Source of the DNA: Aquilaria yunnanensis
Taxonomy: Eukaryota; Streptophyta; Magnoliopsida; Malvales; Thymelaeaceae
Length of the DNA: 64,000 nucleotides
Direction: 5' to 3'
NCBI GenBank assembly: GCA_039654915.1
Contig: JBDJPA010000011.1
Coordinates: forward strand, 1 to 64,000
Under the pieces are notes generated by a model that searched no databases, had not been told where the DNA came from, and saw nothing but the letters and a program-made list of their open reading frames with translations. Numbering within the stretch: the stretch's first letter is position 1; each line of letters starts with the position of its first letter. Positions 25,630-36,117 of this stretch are shown one piece after another. Both the position numbers and the translations under genes were made by a program.

Positions 25630-26400
25630 TTTAGAATTTAGTAGTAATATAATATATAATTGTTTGGGAGATGCCGTTGGATTTTAGGACAACTGACAGA
25701 GCATAGAACACAACGGGTTACTATTTACGAGTTCTATTGAGCCTCTGTTGCATGTTGGGCCATGATAGAACTTGCTATGGGCTTTAATGTGCAAATGAAA
25801 CTTATTTCTTTCTAGAGGTCCATAGTAACTTAAGAATTAGACTTATGCTTTGCTGGCCCTCTATACTTATCCCCAAGTGAGTAATGCTCCCTGGGCTTAT
25901 ATTTATCAAATCATTTGAATTGTATGAAGATTAATAAAGTGCAAAAAAAAATTGTGTATCATTTACAGTTTTTACGCTTAATTTTTTTACATTTAAATCA
26001 ATAAATTTAAAAAACATGAGTATTGGAATGATAGTTTGAAGAATAGTATGGTAAATCAATTTACAAAATATGAAAATATTGTAAAAATTTGGGATTGCTA
26101 AAAATATAATATGTTATAATGGTTTTGGAATGAATACAATATTAATAAGCCTAAGCAAGAAAAGAATATGAGAAAGTGGTAGGAATTTGTGCACATCATA
26201 ACATCAAACCATCTTAATTAGAGCTAATATGAGAGATCGATTAGTATTAAATAACAAGGACTCAAAAGTGCATTCTAATTCAAACAAACCTCTTAGACTT
26301 GGCCTGAAAGCCAAGTAACTTGGATAGGTAATTACTTGCAATGCTGTGTTATGCCAAATATGACTTTCTACAAATACCCTCCCAGCTTCTACCTTATTCC
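25630..26400. other. Intergenic DNA upstream of the TED7-like gene
   Basis: AT-rich with no supported ORF. A TACAAATA box near 26368-26376 is about 90 bases before the start codon and could serve as a TATA element; a TATAAAT at 26439-26445 is too close to the start codon to do so. Weak evidence. Confidence 0.3.
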
Positions 26401-26460
26401 CACCAGCCAAACTGATTCTAAATTTGCAGTAACATAACTATAAATCCGAGTAACTTCAAC

Positions 26461-27117
26461 ATGGCCAATATTTATCCCACTAACTTCAACTTCCCCTACT
26501 TCCATCCCCCGCCGCCGCCATCTCCAGCCGGAAACCCACCAGTCCACCCCATTTTTCCACCTCCCGCTGTGAGACCACCCGTCTACCCCGTTAATCCCCC
26601 GCCGCCGCCATCTCCGGCCGCAAAACCACCGGTCCACCCCATTTTCCCACCTCCCTCTGTAAGACCACCCGTCCACCCTGTTACGCCCCCGTCGCCGCAT
26701 CGTCCTTCTTTCACGCCGCCTCCTCCACCCAACTATCCACTTGCTCCGCCACCCCAAGCGTACCCTTCACCTCCGCCTCCGCTCTTCCCACCCCCTTCCC
26801 CCGATCACCACCATCACCACATCATAATCATTATAATCGTCTCGTGTGGCGGCCTCCTCCTGCTCGGCTGCCTGGCGGCGGCAGTGTTCTGCTTCCTGAG
26901 GAAGAAGAAGAAAAGGTCGGAGGAGAAAGCCGAGGTCATTCACTTTGATGAGCATCGAAAAGTTAAGGAGATAATCGTAGATGGGCCGGGTGGCTCGAAG
27001 GCTGTGGTGGTAGAGATCGAGGACGACGTTCATGTCGATGAAGAGATTGTGAAGAAGGAAGAGTTACGCAAGGGCTTTCAGGCCTCGGACTCCTCTGCGT
27101 CTGATCACCACCATTGA
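26461..27117 (+). CDS. TED7-like protein (tracheary element differentiation-related), proline-rich membrane protein
   Basis: Single-exon ORF of 218 residues. Residues 15-115 are proline-rich, with a 30-residue unit occurring twice (PVHPIFPPP inside each). A five-histidine run (116-120) leads into one membrane segment (121-146), then a KKKKR stop-transfer (148-152). The cytoplasmic tail has VIHFDEHRKVKE (159-170) and VVEIEDDVHVDEE (183-195), the signature of TED6/TED7 proteins. In Zinnia and Arabidopsis these act in secondary wall building in xylem vessels and contact cellulose synthase. The tail motif rather than the proline-rich part supports the assignment. It appears intact; the hAT/Ogre insertion starts 0.3 kb downstream. 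Confidence 0.85.
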   Translation: MANIYPTNFNFPYFHPPPPPSPAGNPPVHPIFPPPAVRPPVYPVNPPPPPSPAAKPPVHPIFPPPSVRPPVHPVTPPSPHRPSFTPPPPPNYPLAPPPQAYPSPPPPLFPPPSPDHHHHHIIIIIIVSCGGLLLLGCLAAAVFCFLRKKKKRSEEKAEVIHFDEHRKVKEIIVDGPGGSKAVVVEIEDDVHVDEEIVKKEELRKGFQASDSSASDHHH

Positions 27118-27401
27118 TTAATAGTTATCTCGAAAGTCGATATTATATAAGGTTTAGTTTAATCAAAAGGAAAATGCTGGAAAACTAGCGCATTGAATTT
27201 ATGTAAATCAACAGAGATACCCATTTGAGATTCGAATAAAATATACATTAAAAAAGAAATAAATAAAAGACGCCATATGTATTTTTTTCTATAAGCTTTT
27301 TTTTATATAGGATTACCTTTACAAGTTTATATATAAAAATAAGAGGTACTAAATCCAAAAAGTTAACCAGTAATATTAACATTATAAGAAAATGTAGTCA
27401 A
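27118..27401. other. 3' flank of the TED7-like gene
   Basis: AT-rich stretch that should contain the 3' UTR and poly(A) site. It ends at the 8-bp duplication of the hAT insertion. Confidence 0.4.
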
Positions 27402-27409
27402 GGTCAGAG
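27402..27409. repeat. Target site duplication of the hAT element, left copy
   Basis: GGTCAGAG, exactly repeated at 55914-55921 on the far side of the nested insertion. Confidence 0.85.
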
Positions 27410-27573
27410 CAAAGATGGACGCCGGGTCAGCTCGGACCAGTTGGGCCTGGGTCTGGGTCTAGGTCGAGTAGGACTAGACTTAGACTGGTCCTATGTAGGG
27501 CGGTCTTGGGGCGGGGTTTGGAGGTATTTTTTTTAATCTTTGTAAAAAATTAGAAACATAGTTAATTGTATAT

Positions 27574-27578
27574 ATAAC
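27574..27578. repeat. Target site duplication of the Ogre element, left copy
   Basis: ATAAC, repeated exactly at 53242-53246 directly after the right LTR. Five bases is the normal size for Ty3-gypsy integrase. Confidence 0.9.
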
Positions 27579-29732
27579 TGTGGCAACGTGCGGGTCTTTT
27601 TCGGGAGTCGCCACCAATCGGTTTACCTAGGTCGATTGGACACCTTAAAATTGGTCTGCGAGAGTTCGGGGATCGGGAGTACGGTTACGCTAAAACAACT
27701 TTGTTATAGCGCCCAAAATTGGCACCTTAGTTAATTTTAATTTTGTTTTGCTTTGCTTTTAGAAAATATTCAGTTAATTTTCAAACTAGAAATTTTAACT
27801 GAATTAATCGGATGTGGATTTTTAAATTAATTTATATAAAATTTTATACTTCCGAACCATGGACTCTGCCGAGTCATTTGGACACGGAAGATTTTTATTC
27901 CGAACCATGGACTCTGCCGAGTCATTTGGACACGGAAGATTTAATTCCGAACCATGGACTCTGCCGAGTCACCCGGACACGGAATTTGACAAAATTTTAA
28001 TCCATATCGTAAATATGGATTTTTGTCTTTGTATTTATTTAATTTTTTACTCAATTAATTTAAAAAAGACACTTTCCAAACCGTAGATCCTGCCGGATCA
28101 TCCGGATATGAAAATTATTTTAATTTATAATTAATTATTTTTTTATGAAATTAATTGTTAGTTTAATTACTAATTTATAAGTTTTTATTTATGAAATTTT
28201 AGATTTTTGTCAATGATTTTTAATGTTAACCTAAAAATTTTGTTTTGTTTATTTTTTTTTTTTTATATTTTTACTTTTATTTTACTTTCTTTTCTTTCTT
28301 TCTTTTCTTTCTTTTAGTTTTCTTTTTATTTTCTTGTTTAATGAAAGATATTTATTAATTATTTAAGGAATCAAAATAATTTCTTATTTATCTAACATCA
28401 AGATTCTTTATTAAAAGAACAAAGAGTTATATGACTAAAAAATACTTTTACTTTTTACTTCTTTCTTTTTATTTATTTATTTTTTTTATAAAAAAGTAAT
28501 TATTTAGTTATTTAATACCAGGATTTTATTTATTTACCAAAGAAAACAAAAGAGTTAAAAATAAAATCTTGATATTCATGTATTTGATTGATTTTTTTTT
28601 TGTTTGATAAAAGATAAACCAAAAAATTAATTATCCAATAAAATAATAAAGAAAAGATTTATATAAAAAGTCTTGATATTTATATTTCATTTTTTATAAG
28701 AGATTAACCAAAAATGATTATTTAATAAAGAAATCAAGGATTTATATGTATATTTTAAAAATAGAGAAAAGTCATAATATTTATATATTTTATTTTTTGA
28801 TAAAAGATTAACCAAGAGTAATTTTTAAAAAAAAAGAAACTAAAAATTTATATGTATATCTTTAAATAAACGTAAAGTTTTATTTCTGAATAAAAATGAA
28901 CCAAAAAGTTATTATTAGGATTTTTTGTATATTTAATAAAGAAATCACAAGAAATAAAATACAAAGTTTTAATTTTTTTATTAAAGAAAGATTTTGTTTG
29001 TTTGTTTTTTTTTTATTATTATTTATTATTTTACTAGATTAAAGTAATTATAAAATTAATTTTTATTTTAAAAATATTTTTATTCTCCAAACCATTGGAT
29101 CCTGGCGGATCATTTGGACATGGAATTTAATTTTTATTAAATTTTTATTTTTAATTAATTAATCAATTATTAATTTTAATCATAATTTTATTATTATTTT
29201 AAAGATATGTTTAAAAAATTGTTTTGTATATTTTTTTGTTTATTAATTATGTTTGTTTATTAATTTTTAACAAAAAGGAAGAAAAAGTTAACTTTATGTT
29301 ATCTTTAAAGAAATAATAAAAACATATGTTCCAAAATAATAAAAGATAATTGGCTTTTAAAAATGATTTTTTTATTAGCCTTAATAATTATTCACATAAA
29401 ATTCCTTTTTTTTATTTTTTTATTATTGTTTATGACAATTAAAATAAATTTAACCACCAAAAAGACAGTTAATAATAATAAAGTGGGGCTTTTTGGCTAT
29501 CTACTTTAATAACACAATAATAATAAAAGTTAGAAAAGTTAGTAAAGTTAATTGTTAATAACAATAAAAATAAAAGTTAGTAATGTTAGTTGAGTTAATT
29601 ATAACAACAATAATAATAAAAGTTAGTGAAGTTAGTTATGTTAGTAACAACAATAATAATAAAAGTTAGTGAAGTTAGTAAGTTAGTAACAACAATAATA
29701 ATAAAAGTTAGTGAAGTTAGTAAATTAGTAAC

Positions 29733-29787
<55 letters not shown>

Positions 29788-29850
29788 GGTTAGTAAAGTT
29801 AGTCGTGTTAGTTGAGTTCTGTAAAAATTAAAGGTTAGTGACTTATAATG

Positions 29851-29886
<36 letters not shown>

Positions 29887-31771
29887 GTAAAACAATGGCT
29901 AATTTGTAAATCAGAACAATATTAGGGTCTCGGATAAACGAATCAAATAAGATCTAACCAGCTCACACAATTATACTTAATATTAATTCTTTAAGTTTAT
30001 TCATATTCTTAAATAAATGAACAAACAAAGAGATAAAAGAAAATAAACATTAGTAACCAAATTGTAAATCCAAAACAGCTTAAAAGTCTCAGACGATCAA
30101 ATTAAATAAATTGAGTGACAAATTATTTATTAAAAATATTTATACAACCTAATCATGTAATTAATCTTAATGTTAATTTGTAAGTTAATTTATGCCTTTA
30201 ATTTAGCTGAACAAACAAAAGCATAATGAAAAAAAATAAGTAAATTAATGACTTTACTGCAAATAAAAACAACATTAGAGTCTCAATTAGACAAATCAAA
30301 TAAATCCAGGGACAAAATTATAATTATGCCAAAATTATGAACTTTTGAATCAGATTCTGGTTTGAGAATGGGTCGATTTGCAATCTGAGTTTTATTATTT
30401 AATTTTAATTTTTGCTTTTGTTTGCTTTAAGTAATATCAATTGATATCCAAACCATGGATTCTAACCAAATCATCTGGATATGGATTTTTTTATTTACTA
30501 CCGTCCTAAATTCATCTTTGAATTTTCATTAAAACCGGCTCAGAATTGAATCTTGTAAATATGAACGTTTAAATGTATTATGTAAACATGAGTTTTAAAT
30601 TTGTGCTACTAATGAAAAATTAAAATCAATACATAAGTAAAAATCTGATGAACATACAATTTTATATTAACTAATCAACAGATTCATGATCCAAAATAAT
30701 AAAATGAACAATTAAACAAAGAAAATCTAAACTATAAACAAAAATAATGCAATCAGTGATTGATCTGCAAGATAAAGCGAAGTTAGTGGCTCATATTGAA
30801 AGAAAATAAAAGATGGTTTTACCCAAAAATAAATAAAAAATCAATTTTGACTTGTCAACGTGCAAAACTCCAGACGCGTCTTCGTCTTCTCCCTTTGGTT
30901 TCTGTTGACGTCAGGGCGGCGCAAGGAAGGCAGAATAGATGGAGGCTGGGCTAGGCATGGCGGAGGGAGAACAGCAAGGAGGCGGACGTAGCTGATGTGG
31001 ATCAGGCCGGCGGCGGGGGACGCTGCGACGGAGTAGCAACGTAAGGATGGAGAGCAGCAGCTCGAGCAGAAGGCGGAGCAGAAGAGCAGTAGCACGAGCA
31101 GAAGGCACCGATGGAGGAGCTGGCCGAGCAGGGATCGCGGCAGCCAGGACACGGCAGGAGGCGGTGGGAGAGATCGGAGGTGAGCGACGGGAGCAGAGGC
31201 GAACGGAGGAGCTGAGAGGCGGTGGTGACGTCGGCTGGAGTAGGAGGGGGGGCGACGCAGAGAGAGAAGAAGGGAGGCGATGCCGGCAGGGGCAGGAGGG
31301 AAGAGAGCAGAGAGAGAAGGAGAGAAGCGGGGAGAGAGAGGGAAGAGAAGAGAGAGATAAAAGAGAAATTTTTTTTTTTTTGGAGAGAGAGAGAGTCTGG
31401 AGAGCTCGGGAGGGAGAAAGAGAGCTCCCTCCTGTCCGAGAGAGAGCGTCCCCCCCTGGATTAATAATTCCCCCCAGAAGGATCGAGAAGGGAGCAGAGG
31501 AGATATTTTTTTTAATTTTTTTTATTATTATTTATTTTTTTTATTTTTACATTATATTTATTATTACACACACATATTTTTAATTAATTTGATTTGATTT
31601 GATTTGATTTATAATTAATTAATTAATTAATTTTTTTCATTAATTAATAATTATTTTTAACATACATTCTATAAAACAAAAATGCCCCTAAAATAATATA
31701 TATTTTATTATTATTATTATTACTATTATTTATTTTTTTCTTTTAAGGTCGGACGAAATTGGGTGTCAACA
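27579..31771 (-). repeat. 3' LTR of the Ogre element
   Basis: Plus-strand reading starts TGTGGCAACGTGCGGG and ends GGGTGTCAACA. It contains six copies of a 40-nt stem-loop unit (27850-27889, 27898-27937, 27945-27984, 28074-28113, 29084-29125, 30446-30486), long AT-rich degenerate repeats at 28300-29050, TAA-type microsatellites at 29450-29880, and a GC-rich GA/CT-biased block at 30840-31500. The last 270 bp are almost identical to the end of the right LTR, while the GC-rich block has no counterpart there. Confidence 0.95.
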
Positions 31772-31784
31772 GCTGCCCCCCTTT
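31772..31784 (-). promoter_or_regulatory. Polypurine tract of the Ogre element
   Basis: Read on the minus strand, AAAGGGGGGCAGC directly precedes the 3' LTR start. A G-rich purine run at this place primes plus-strand DNA synthesis in LTR retrotransposons. Confidence 0.85.
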
Positions 31785-31859
31785 GCATGCTTCATGGGAC
31801 ATGATGTATGCAAAGTCGTTACCAAATTTCGTCCGGCTTAGCTAGGCATTGAGAACCTT

Positions 31860-33130
31860 CTCGCCGCCTAAATTATAAGGTTAAGGAATCCTCTTTAGAA
31901 TCTTGACGATAGGAACTCTCCTATTGTTGAAAGTTTGAGGTTAAGGGCCCTACCTTAGAACCTCGACGATAGGAACTCTTCTATCGTTTGAAGTAAAATT
32001 GATTGTTTTGAGGTTAAGGGTCCTACCTTAGAACCTCGACGATAGGAACTCTCCTATCGTTTCAAGGAAAATTGATAATTTTGAGGTTAAGGGTCCTACC
32101 TTAGAACCTCGACGATAGGAACTCTCCTATCGTTTGAAGGAAAATTGATGATTTTGAGGTTAAGGGCCCTACCTTAGAACCTCGACGATAGGAACTCTTC
32201 TATCGTTTGAAGGAAAATTGATGATTTTGAGGTTAAGGGCCCTACCTTAGAACCTCGATGATAGGAACTCTCCTATCGTTTGAAGTAAAATTGATTGTTT
32301 TGAGGTTAAGGGTCCTACCTTAGAACCTCGACGATAGGAACTCTCCTATCGTTTGAAGGAAAATTGATGATTTTGAGGTTAAGGGTCCTACCTTAGAACC
32401 TCGACGATAGGAACTCTCTTATCGTTTGAAGGAAAATTGATTGTTTTGAGGTTAAGGGTCCTACCTTAGAACCTCGACGATAGGAACTCTCCTATCGTTT
32501 GAAGGAAAATTGTTTGAATGAGGTTAAGGGTCCTACCTTAGAACCTCGATGATAGGAACTCTCCTATCGTTTGAAGTAAAATTGATTGTTTTGAGGTTAA
32601 GGGTCCTACCTTAGAACCTCGACGATAGGAACTCTCCTATCGTTTGAGAACCTCGACGATAGGAACTCTCCTATCGTTTGAAGGAAAATTGATGATTTTG
32701 AGGTTAAGGGCCCTACCTTAGAACCTCGACGATAGGAACTCTTCTATCGTTTGAAGTAAAATTGATTGTTTTGAGGTTAAGGGTCCTACCTTAGAACCTC
32801 GACGATAGGAACTCTCCTATCGTTTGAAGGAAAATTGATAATTTTGAGGTTAAGGGACCTACCTTAGAACCTCGACGATAGGAACTCTCCTATCGTTTGA
32901 AGGAAAATTGATGATTTTGAGGTTAAGGGCCCTACCTTAGAACCTCGACGATAGGAACTTTTCTATCGTTTGAAGGAAAATTGATGATTTTGAGGTTAAG
33001 GGCCCTACCTTAGAACCTCGATGATAGGAACTCTCCTATCGTTTGAAGTAAAATTGATTGTTTTGAGGTTAAGGGTCCTACCTTAGAACCTCGACGATAG
33101 GAACTCTTCTATCGTTTGAAGGAAAATTGA
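31860..33130. repeat. Tandem array of about 16 hairpin-forming units of about 75 bp
   Basis: Each unit starts GAGGTTAAGGG(T/C)CCTACC and carries two adjacent inverted repeats: GAGGTT/AACCTC with an inner AAGG/CCTT, and ACGATAGGA/TCCTATCGT around the 4-base loop ACTC. The first copy is degenerate; one place (32640-32690) has a partial unit. The array lies between the accessory genes and the polypurine tract. Ogre elements are known to hold fast-evolving tandem repeats exactly here, and these can seed satellites. Confidence 0.95.
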
Positions 33131-33600
33131 TGGATGTCGAGGTAAATGTTCCATCCTTAAAACCTCGGATTGATTGATTGATTTCGAGGCAAAGGTTCCA
33201 TCCTTAAAACCCCGATGATGAAAATTGATTGTTTTCGAGGCAAAGGTTCCATCCTTAAAACCCCGATGATGAAAATTGATTGTTTTCGAGGCAAAGGTTC
33301 CATCCTTAAAACCCCGATGATGAAAATTGATTGTTTTCGAGGCAAAGGTTCCATCCTTAAAACCCCGATGATGAAAATTGATTATTTTCGAGGCAAAGGT
33401 TCCATCCTTAAAACCCCGATGATGAAAATTGATTGTTTTCGAGGCAAAGGTTCCATCCTTAAAACCCCGATGATGAAAATTGATTATTTTCGAGGCAAAG
33501 GTTTCATCCTTAAAACCCCGATGGTGAAAATTGATTGTTTTCGAGGCAAAGGTTCCATCCTTAAAACCCCGATGATGAAAATTGATTTTGAGGCTAAGGA
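33131..33600. repeat. Tandem array of about nine 51-bp units
   Basis: Units of 51 bases with the core GAGGCAAAGGTTCCATCC and ACCCCGATGATGAAAATTG. They appear derived from the neighbouring 75-bp unit (GAGG...CCTT...CCCC keeps the first inverted repeat, while the second is lost). Because 51 is divisible by three, the array is open on both strands and gives repetitive peptides (KIDCFRGKGSILKTP); I do not regard these as real proteins. Confidence 0.95.
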
Positions 33601-34165
33601 GCTTTCCTTAGGACCTCGAGCGAAATTTATATGAAAGCAATTGAAATTGGAATAATTTTCTTCGAAAGTGTGAATTTTCATAATAGGTGAGTGCAAAAAT
33701 TTAAACTTCGATAAGATGAGTGAATCTTGATGATGACAATAACACTGACAAATTATGTAAAGGGAACGGATGTTTGGAATCAATATCCAAGGTTCATCTA
33801 ATATTTTCTTCAGTAAATATAGATTCCCTTGTGAGATATGTCATCCAAATAAGGTTAAAGCTTAACTACCCCAAAATGTTATGCCTAGTAGACCTAATAG
33901 GATGCGTTTCAAGAGTAATAAAAATTACTCTTTACTCAGCCATTCCAACCTAAAGGCATTGTCCCATGGTTTTAATATCAGCATGGACGAAACTATCATA
34001 TAAGATAACGAAATTCCCTGAAAAGAAAAACTGAAATACGAAAGAAAATGCTGATAATTAAAACTAAAGGACAAGAAAAACGGATCAGATCGCTTCTTTC
34101 TTCCACAATACTTCAACAGGGTGAGTAGAGGACCATTATGGGAGTGAACTGGTCAGGAAAGACTG
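33601..34165. other. Spacer between 51-bp repeats and LOG gene
   Basis: No supported gene. Probably holds the 3' UTR and poly(A) site of the LOG-like gene, which is transcribed toward it. The ORFs at 33720-33953 and 33925-34116 lack any recognisable feature. Confidence 0.4.
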
Positions 34166-34765
34166 TCATGTCCAATCTATCTGAATCATTGCTGGATCAG
34201 GTTCAGGAACAAAAGCTTGTATTTTATCTAGCAATTCTTCAGCAGTTGTTGCGGATATTATGATTCGTCGTGCCACTCTTGATATGAAATTCTTCTGCAT
34301 AGCATAATCCATAAAAGCTATCAGACCTGTAAAGAAATTGTTAACATTTAAAAGCCCAATGGGTTTCTTATGCAAATTAAGTTGGGCCATGGAAGCGATT
34401 TGGAAGACTTCTCTTAATGTACCAAAACCGCCGGGTAGAGCGATGAAAGCATCAGCATTTAAAAGCATTTGTAGCACACGTTCTTGCAGATTTTTTACCA
34501 CTAGCTCCTCTCCGATCGTGCCCCCAGAAATAAACTTCAAAGGTCCTGGGATAATGCCTAGAACTTGACTTCCTCCTAAAGATGCTGCTGATGCTACGCC
34601 TCCCATTAATCCGACACTACCTCCTCCATAAACTAAATGTATTTTTCGCTCAGCTAATACTCTACCCAAATGGTTGGCTGCCTTTAAATACTCTTCATCT
34701 TTTCCAGGAAAAGCCCCAGAAAATACACAAATACTTCGAAATTTACGAGTTGAGGTTTTCTCCAT
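34166..34765 (-). CDS. LOG-type cytokinin riboside 5'-monophosphate phosphoribohydrolase, intronless, inside the Ogre
   Basis: Intact 199-residue ORF from the ATG at 34765. LOG enzymes release active free-base cytokinin from its riboside monophosphate in the cytosol. Family motifs are present: SICVFSGAFPGKDEEY near the start, GGGSVGLMGG (47-56), a retained Arg at about 95, PGGFGTLRE (111-119) with the catalytic Glu, and FIS-ARRIIISATTAEELL near the end. The usual Cys-Gly after VF is replaced by Ser-Gly, and the helix with the conserved Arg is diverged. Plant LOG genes have several introns; this one has none, pointing to capture from mRNA. A longer reading frame extends to 34852, but a TATAAAT box lies within it, so the internal ATG is preferred. 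It lies downstream of four tandem cysteine-motif genes on the same strand. Activity is likely but not proven. Confidence 0.85.
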   Translation of the reverse strand: MEKTSTRKFRSICVFSGAFPGKDEEYLKAANHLGRVLAERKIHLVYGGGSVGLMGGVASAASLGGSQVLGIIPGPLKFISGGTIGEELVVKNLQERVLQMLLNADAFIALPGGFGTLREVFQIASMAQLNLHKKPIGLLNVNNFFTGLIAFMDYAMQKNFISRVARRIIISATTAEELLDKIQAFVPEPDPAMIQIDWT

Positions 34766-34796
34766 TCCTATCCTTACCCTTGTGAGAAAAGAGGAT

Positions 34797-34806
34797 ATAT
34801 TTATAG
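34797..34806 (-). promoter_or_regulatory. TATA-like box of the LOG gene
   Basis: CTATAAATAT on the minus strand, 32-42 bases before the LOG start codon. The same CTATAAAT flanked by TTCATC-like sequence precedes the first three cysteine-motif genes of the array, suggesting a shared core promoter. The spacing leaves only a very short 5' leader. Confidence 0.6.
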
Positions 34807-34864
34807 AGATGAAGAGATAAGGCAATAATTTTATTTTCAAGAATGGATACATTATTGCCAGCTA

Positions 34865-35300
34865 TTCACAGTAGTCACGAGTATGACTCTGGTCAGGTAT
34901 GGGTACACTATCGTTAAAAGAGGAGGAAAATTTTCAAAATAGCTGCTAGCATGTACAGTAGTCACTACTGTAGCTTACGTCAAGAGTAGGTATGTGATTG
35001 TTGGAAGGGAAGGAAAATTTCAAAAGTGGCAGCTATATACAGTAGTCCGTGTCAGGAGTGGGTACATTATTGCCAAAGGGGAGGAAAATTTCAAAAGCGA
35101 CAGCTAGCACGTACAGTAATCGTAACTATGGCTCATGTCAGGAGTGGATACATTATCGCCGAAAGGGGAGGAAAATTTCAAAAGCGACAGCTAGCACGTA
35201 CAGTAATCGTGACTTTGGTTCACGTCAGGAGTGGATACATTATTACCAAAAGGGGAGGAAAATTTCAAAAGCGACAGCTAGCACGTACAGTAATCATGAC
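34865..35300 (-). promoter_or_regulatory. Amplified cis-repeat array upstream of LOG
   Basis: About six copies of an 84-87-bp unit (one spacing is 74) occur between the last cysteine-motif gene and LOG. Each holds GTACAGTAATCRTGACT or a variant, then GTCAGGAGTGGATACATTAT and GGGGAGGAAAATTTCAAAA. The same TACAGNAATC-TGAC core is present once in three spacers of the array, near 36051, 36876 and 37669, also with the ACATTATTGTCAAAAG block. Copy number is thus raised only in front of LOG. A regulatory role is inferred. Confidence 0.6.
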
Positions 35301-35352
35301 TTTGATCCTCGTCTTCCACTGGCTTTGCGTCCAGTAATGGCTTCAATGCTTT

Positions 35353-35901
35353 CTATGAATCGGTGATTTGCATCTCATCTAGCTTTCTCACAAACTGGCA
35401 AACAGGGTCGTTTAGGGTCAGATTCCCAAGACTGTAACGATCTCGTTCTTTTTGGAAAATTATCCATAATCCAACAACCTCAAATTGCACTATTCCGCAA
35501 GAATGCGCTTCAAGAACCTCTCGAATATCTTCTAGAGATTCCTTACGCAAGCCATTCTTAATGAATCTTATTCTATCATTACGATTTCTGGTGATCACTC
35601 CTGGAGCACGACATTTATTGCCGCAAATCCACCATCCACAATTATGACAAACGCCTAGCCTCTTTGCTCTTCTTTTTTTGGCATAAGCGCTTTTACCAAA
35701 GCCGGGCATACGGGGAAAGAACGCTTCGGGAACTTCACCAGCTGAACGAACCTTAGCTTCAATTAGCCACCGCACATTATCAGGAATGCCTTTGTGCATA
35801 AATACTCTGAATCGTTCACATCTAGCTTGATAAATCTTTTTAAGAACATTTATTGGGAAGGAAGGAAAATACTTTCGTAGGGCGGAAAGAGAAGACTCCA
35901 T
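35353..35901 (-). CDS. Cysteine-motif basic protein, copy 1 (carlavirus NABP-like)
   Basis: 182 residues from the ATG at 35901, which matches the start of its paralogues (a Met five codons upstream is also in frame). Helical N-terminus (LSALRKYFPSFPINVLKKIY), then a basic block SAYAKKRRAKRLG (71-83) directly followed by Cys85-X2-Cys88-X4-Cys93-X3-Cys97. The tail ends with RYSLGNLTLNDPVCQFVRKL. A basic YAxKRRAxxxG stretch followed by a four-Cys cluster is the organisation of the carlavirus nucleic-acid-binding protein family, which includes suppressors of RNA silencing. The Cys spacing is not the same as in that family, so homology needs a profile search. No plant family comes to mind. TATA-like box at 35961-35968. 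Confidence 0.7.
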   Translation of the reverse strand: MESSLSALRKYFPSFPINVLKKIYQARCERFRVFMHKGIPDNVRWLIEAKVRSAGEVPEAFFPRMPGFGKSAYAKKRRAKRLGVCHNCGWWICGNKCRAPGVITRNRNDRIRFIKNGLRKESLEDIREVLEAHSCGIVQFEVVGLWIIFQKERDRYSLGNLTLNDPVCQFVRKLDEMQITDS

Positions 35902-35960
35902 TGATGAAGGAGGCAAAGAAAGAAATTAGTGATTGTAGGAAACGAACATAACTAACACAT

Positions 35961-35968
35961 ATTTATAG
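35961..35968 (-). promoter_or_regulatory. TATA-like box of cysteine-motif gene copy 1
   Basis: CTATAAAT on the minus strand, about 60 bases before the start codon at 35901, allowing a leader of about 30 bases. Same sequence context as in copies 2 and 3. Confidence 0.55.
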
Positions 35969-36117
35969 TGATGAAAGGGATAATGCGTTTATTACACTTA
36001 CAGAAGCAAGTACATTATTGTCAAAAGAAAAGACAAATGACAGCTTATATGTACAGCAATCATGACTGTGGCTCTCATCTTCCACTGATTTATGTCTAGT
36101 AACGGCTTCAATGCCTT

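Noticed and set aside
26389..26757. 122-codon minus-strand ORF opposite the TED7-like gene
   Set aside because: Shadow of the proline codons of the real plus-strand gene (runs of Arg, Trp and Gly).
31047..31583. 178-codon plus-strand ORF rich in Arg, Glu and Ser
   Set aside because: It runs through the GA-biased part of the 3' LTR, antisense to the element, with peptide content set by low-complexity DNA; the matching block of the other LTR does not conserve it.
31860..33130. Regular hairpin repeats that look like a CRISPR array
   Set aside because: Units are directly tandem without unique spacers, no cas genes are present, and the DNA is a plant retrotransposon.
33215..33634. 139-codon repetitive ORF
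   Set aside because: Product of a 51-bp tandem repeat whose length is a multiple of three; both strands are open and no promoter or start context is seen.
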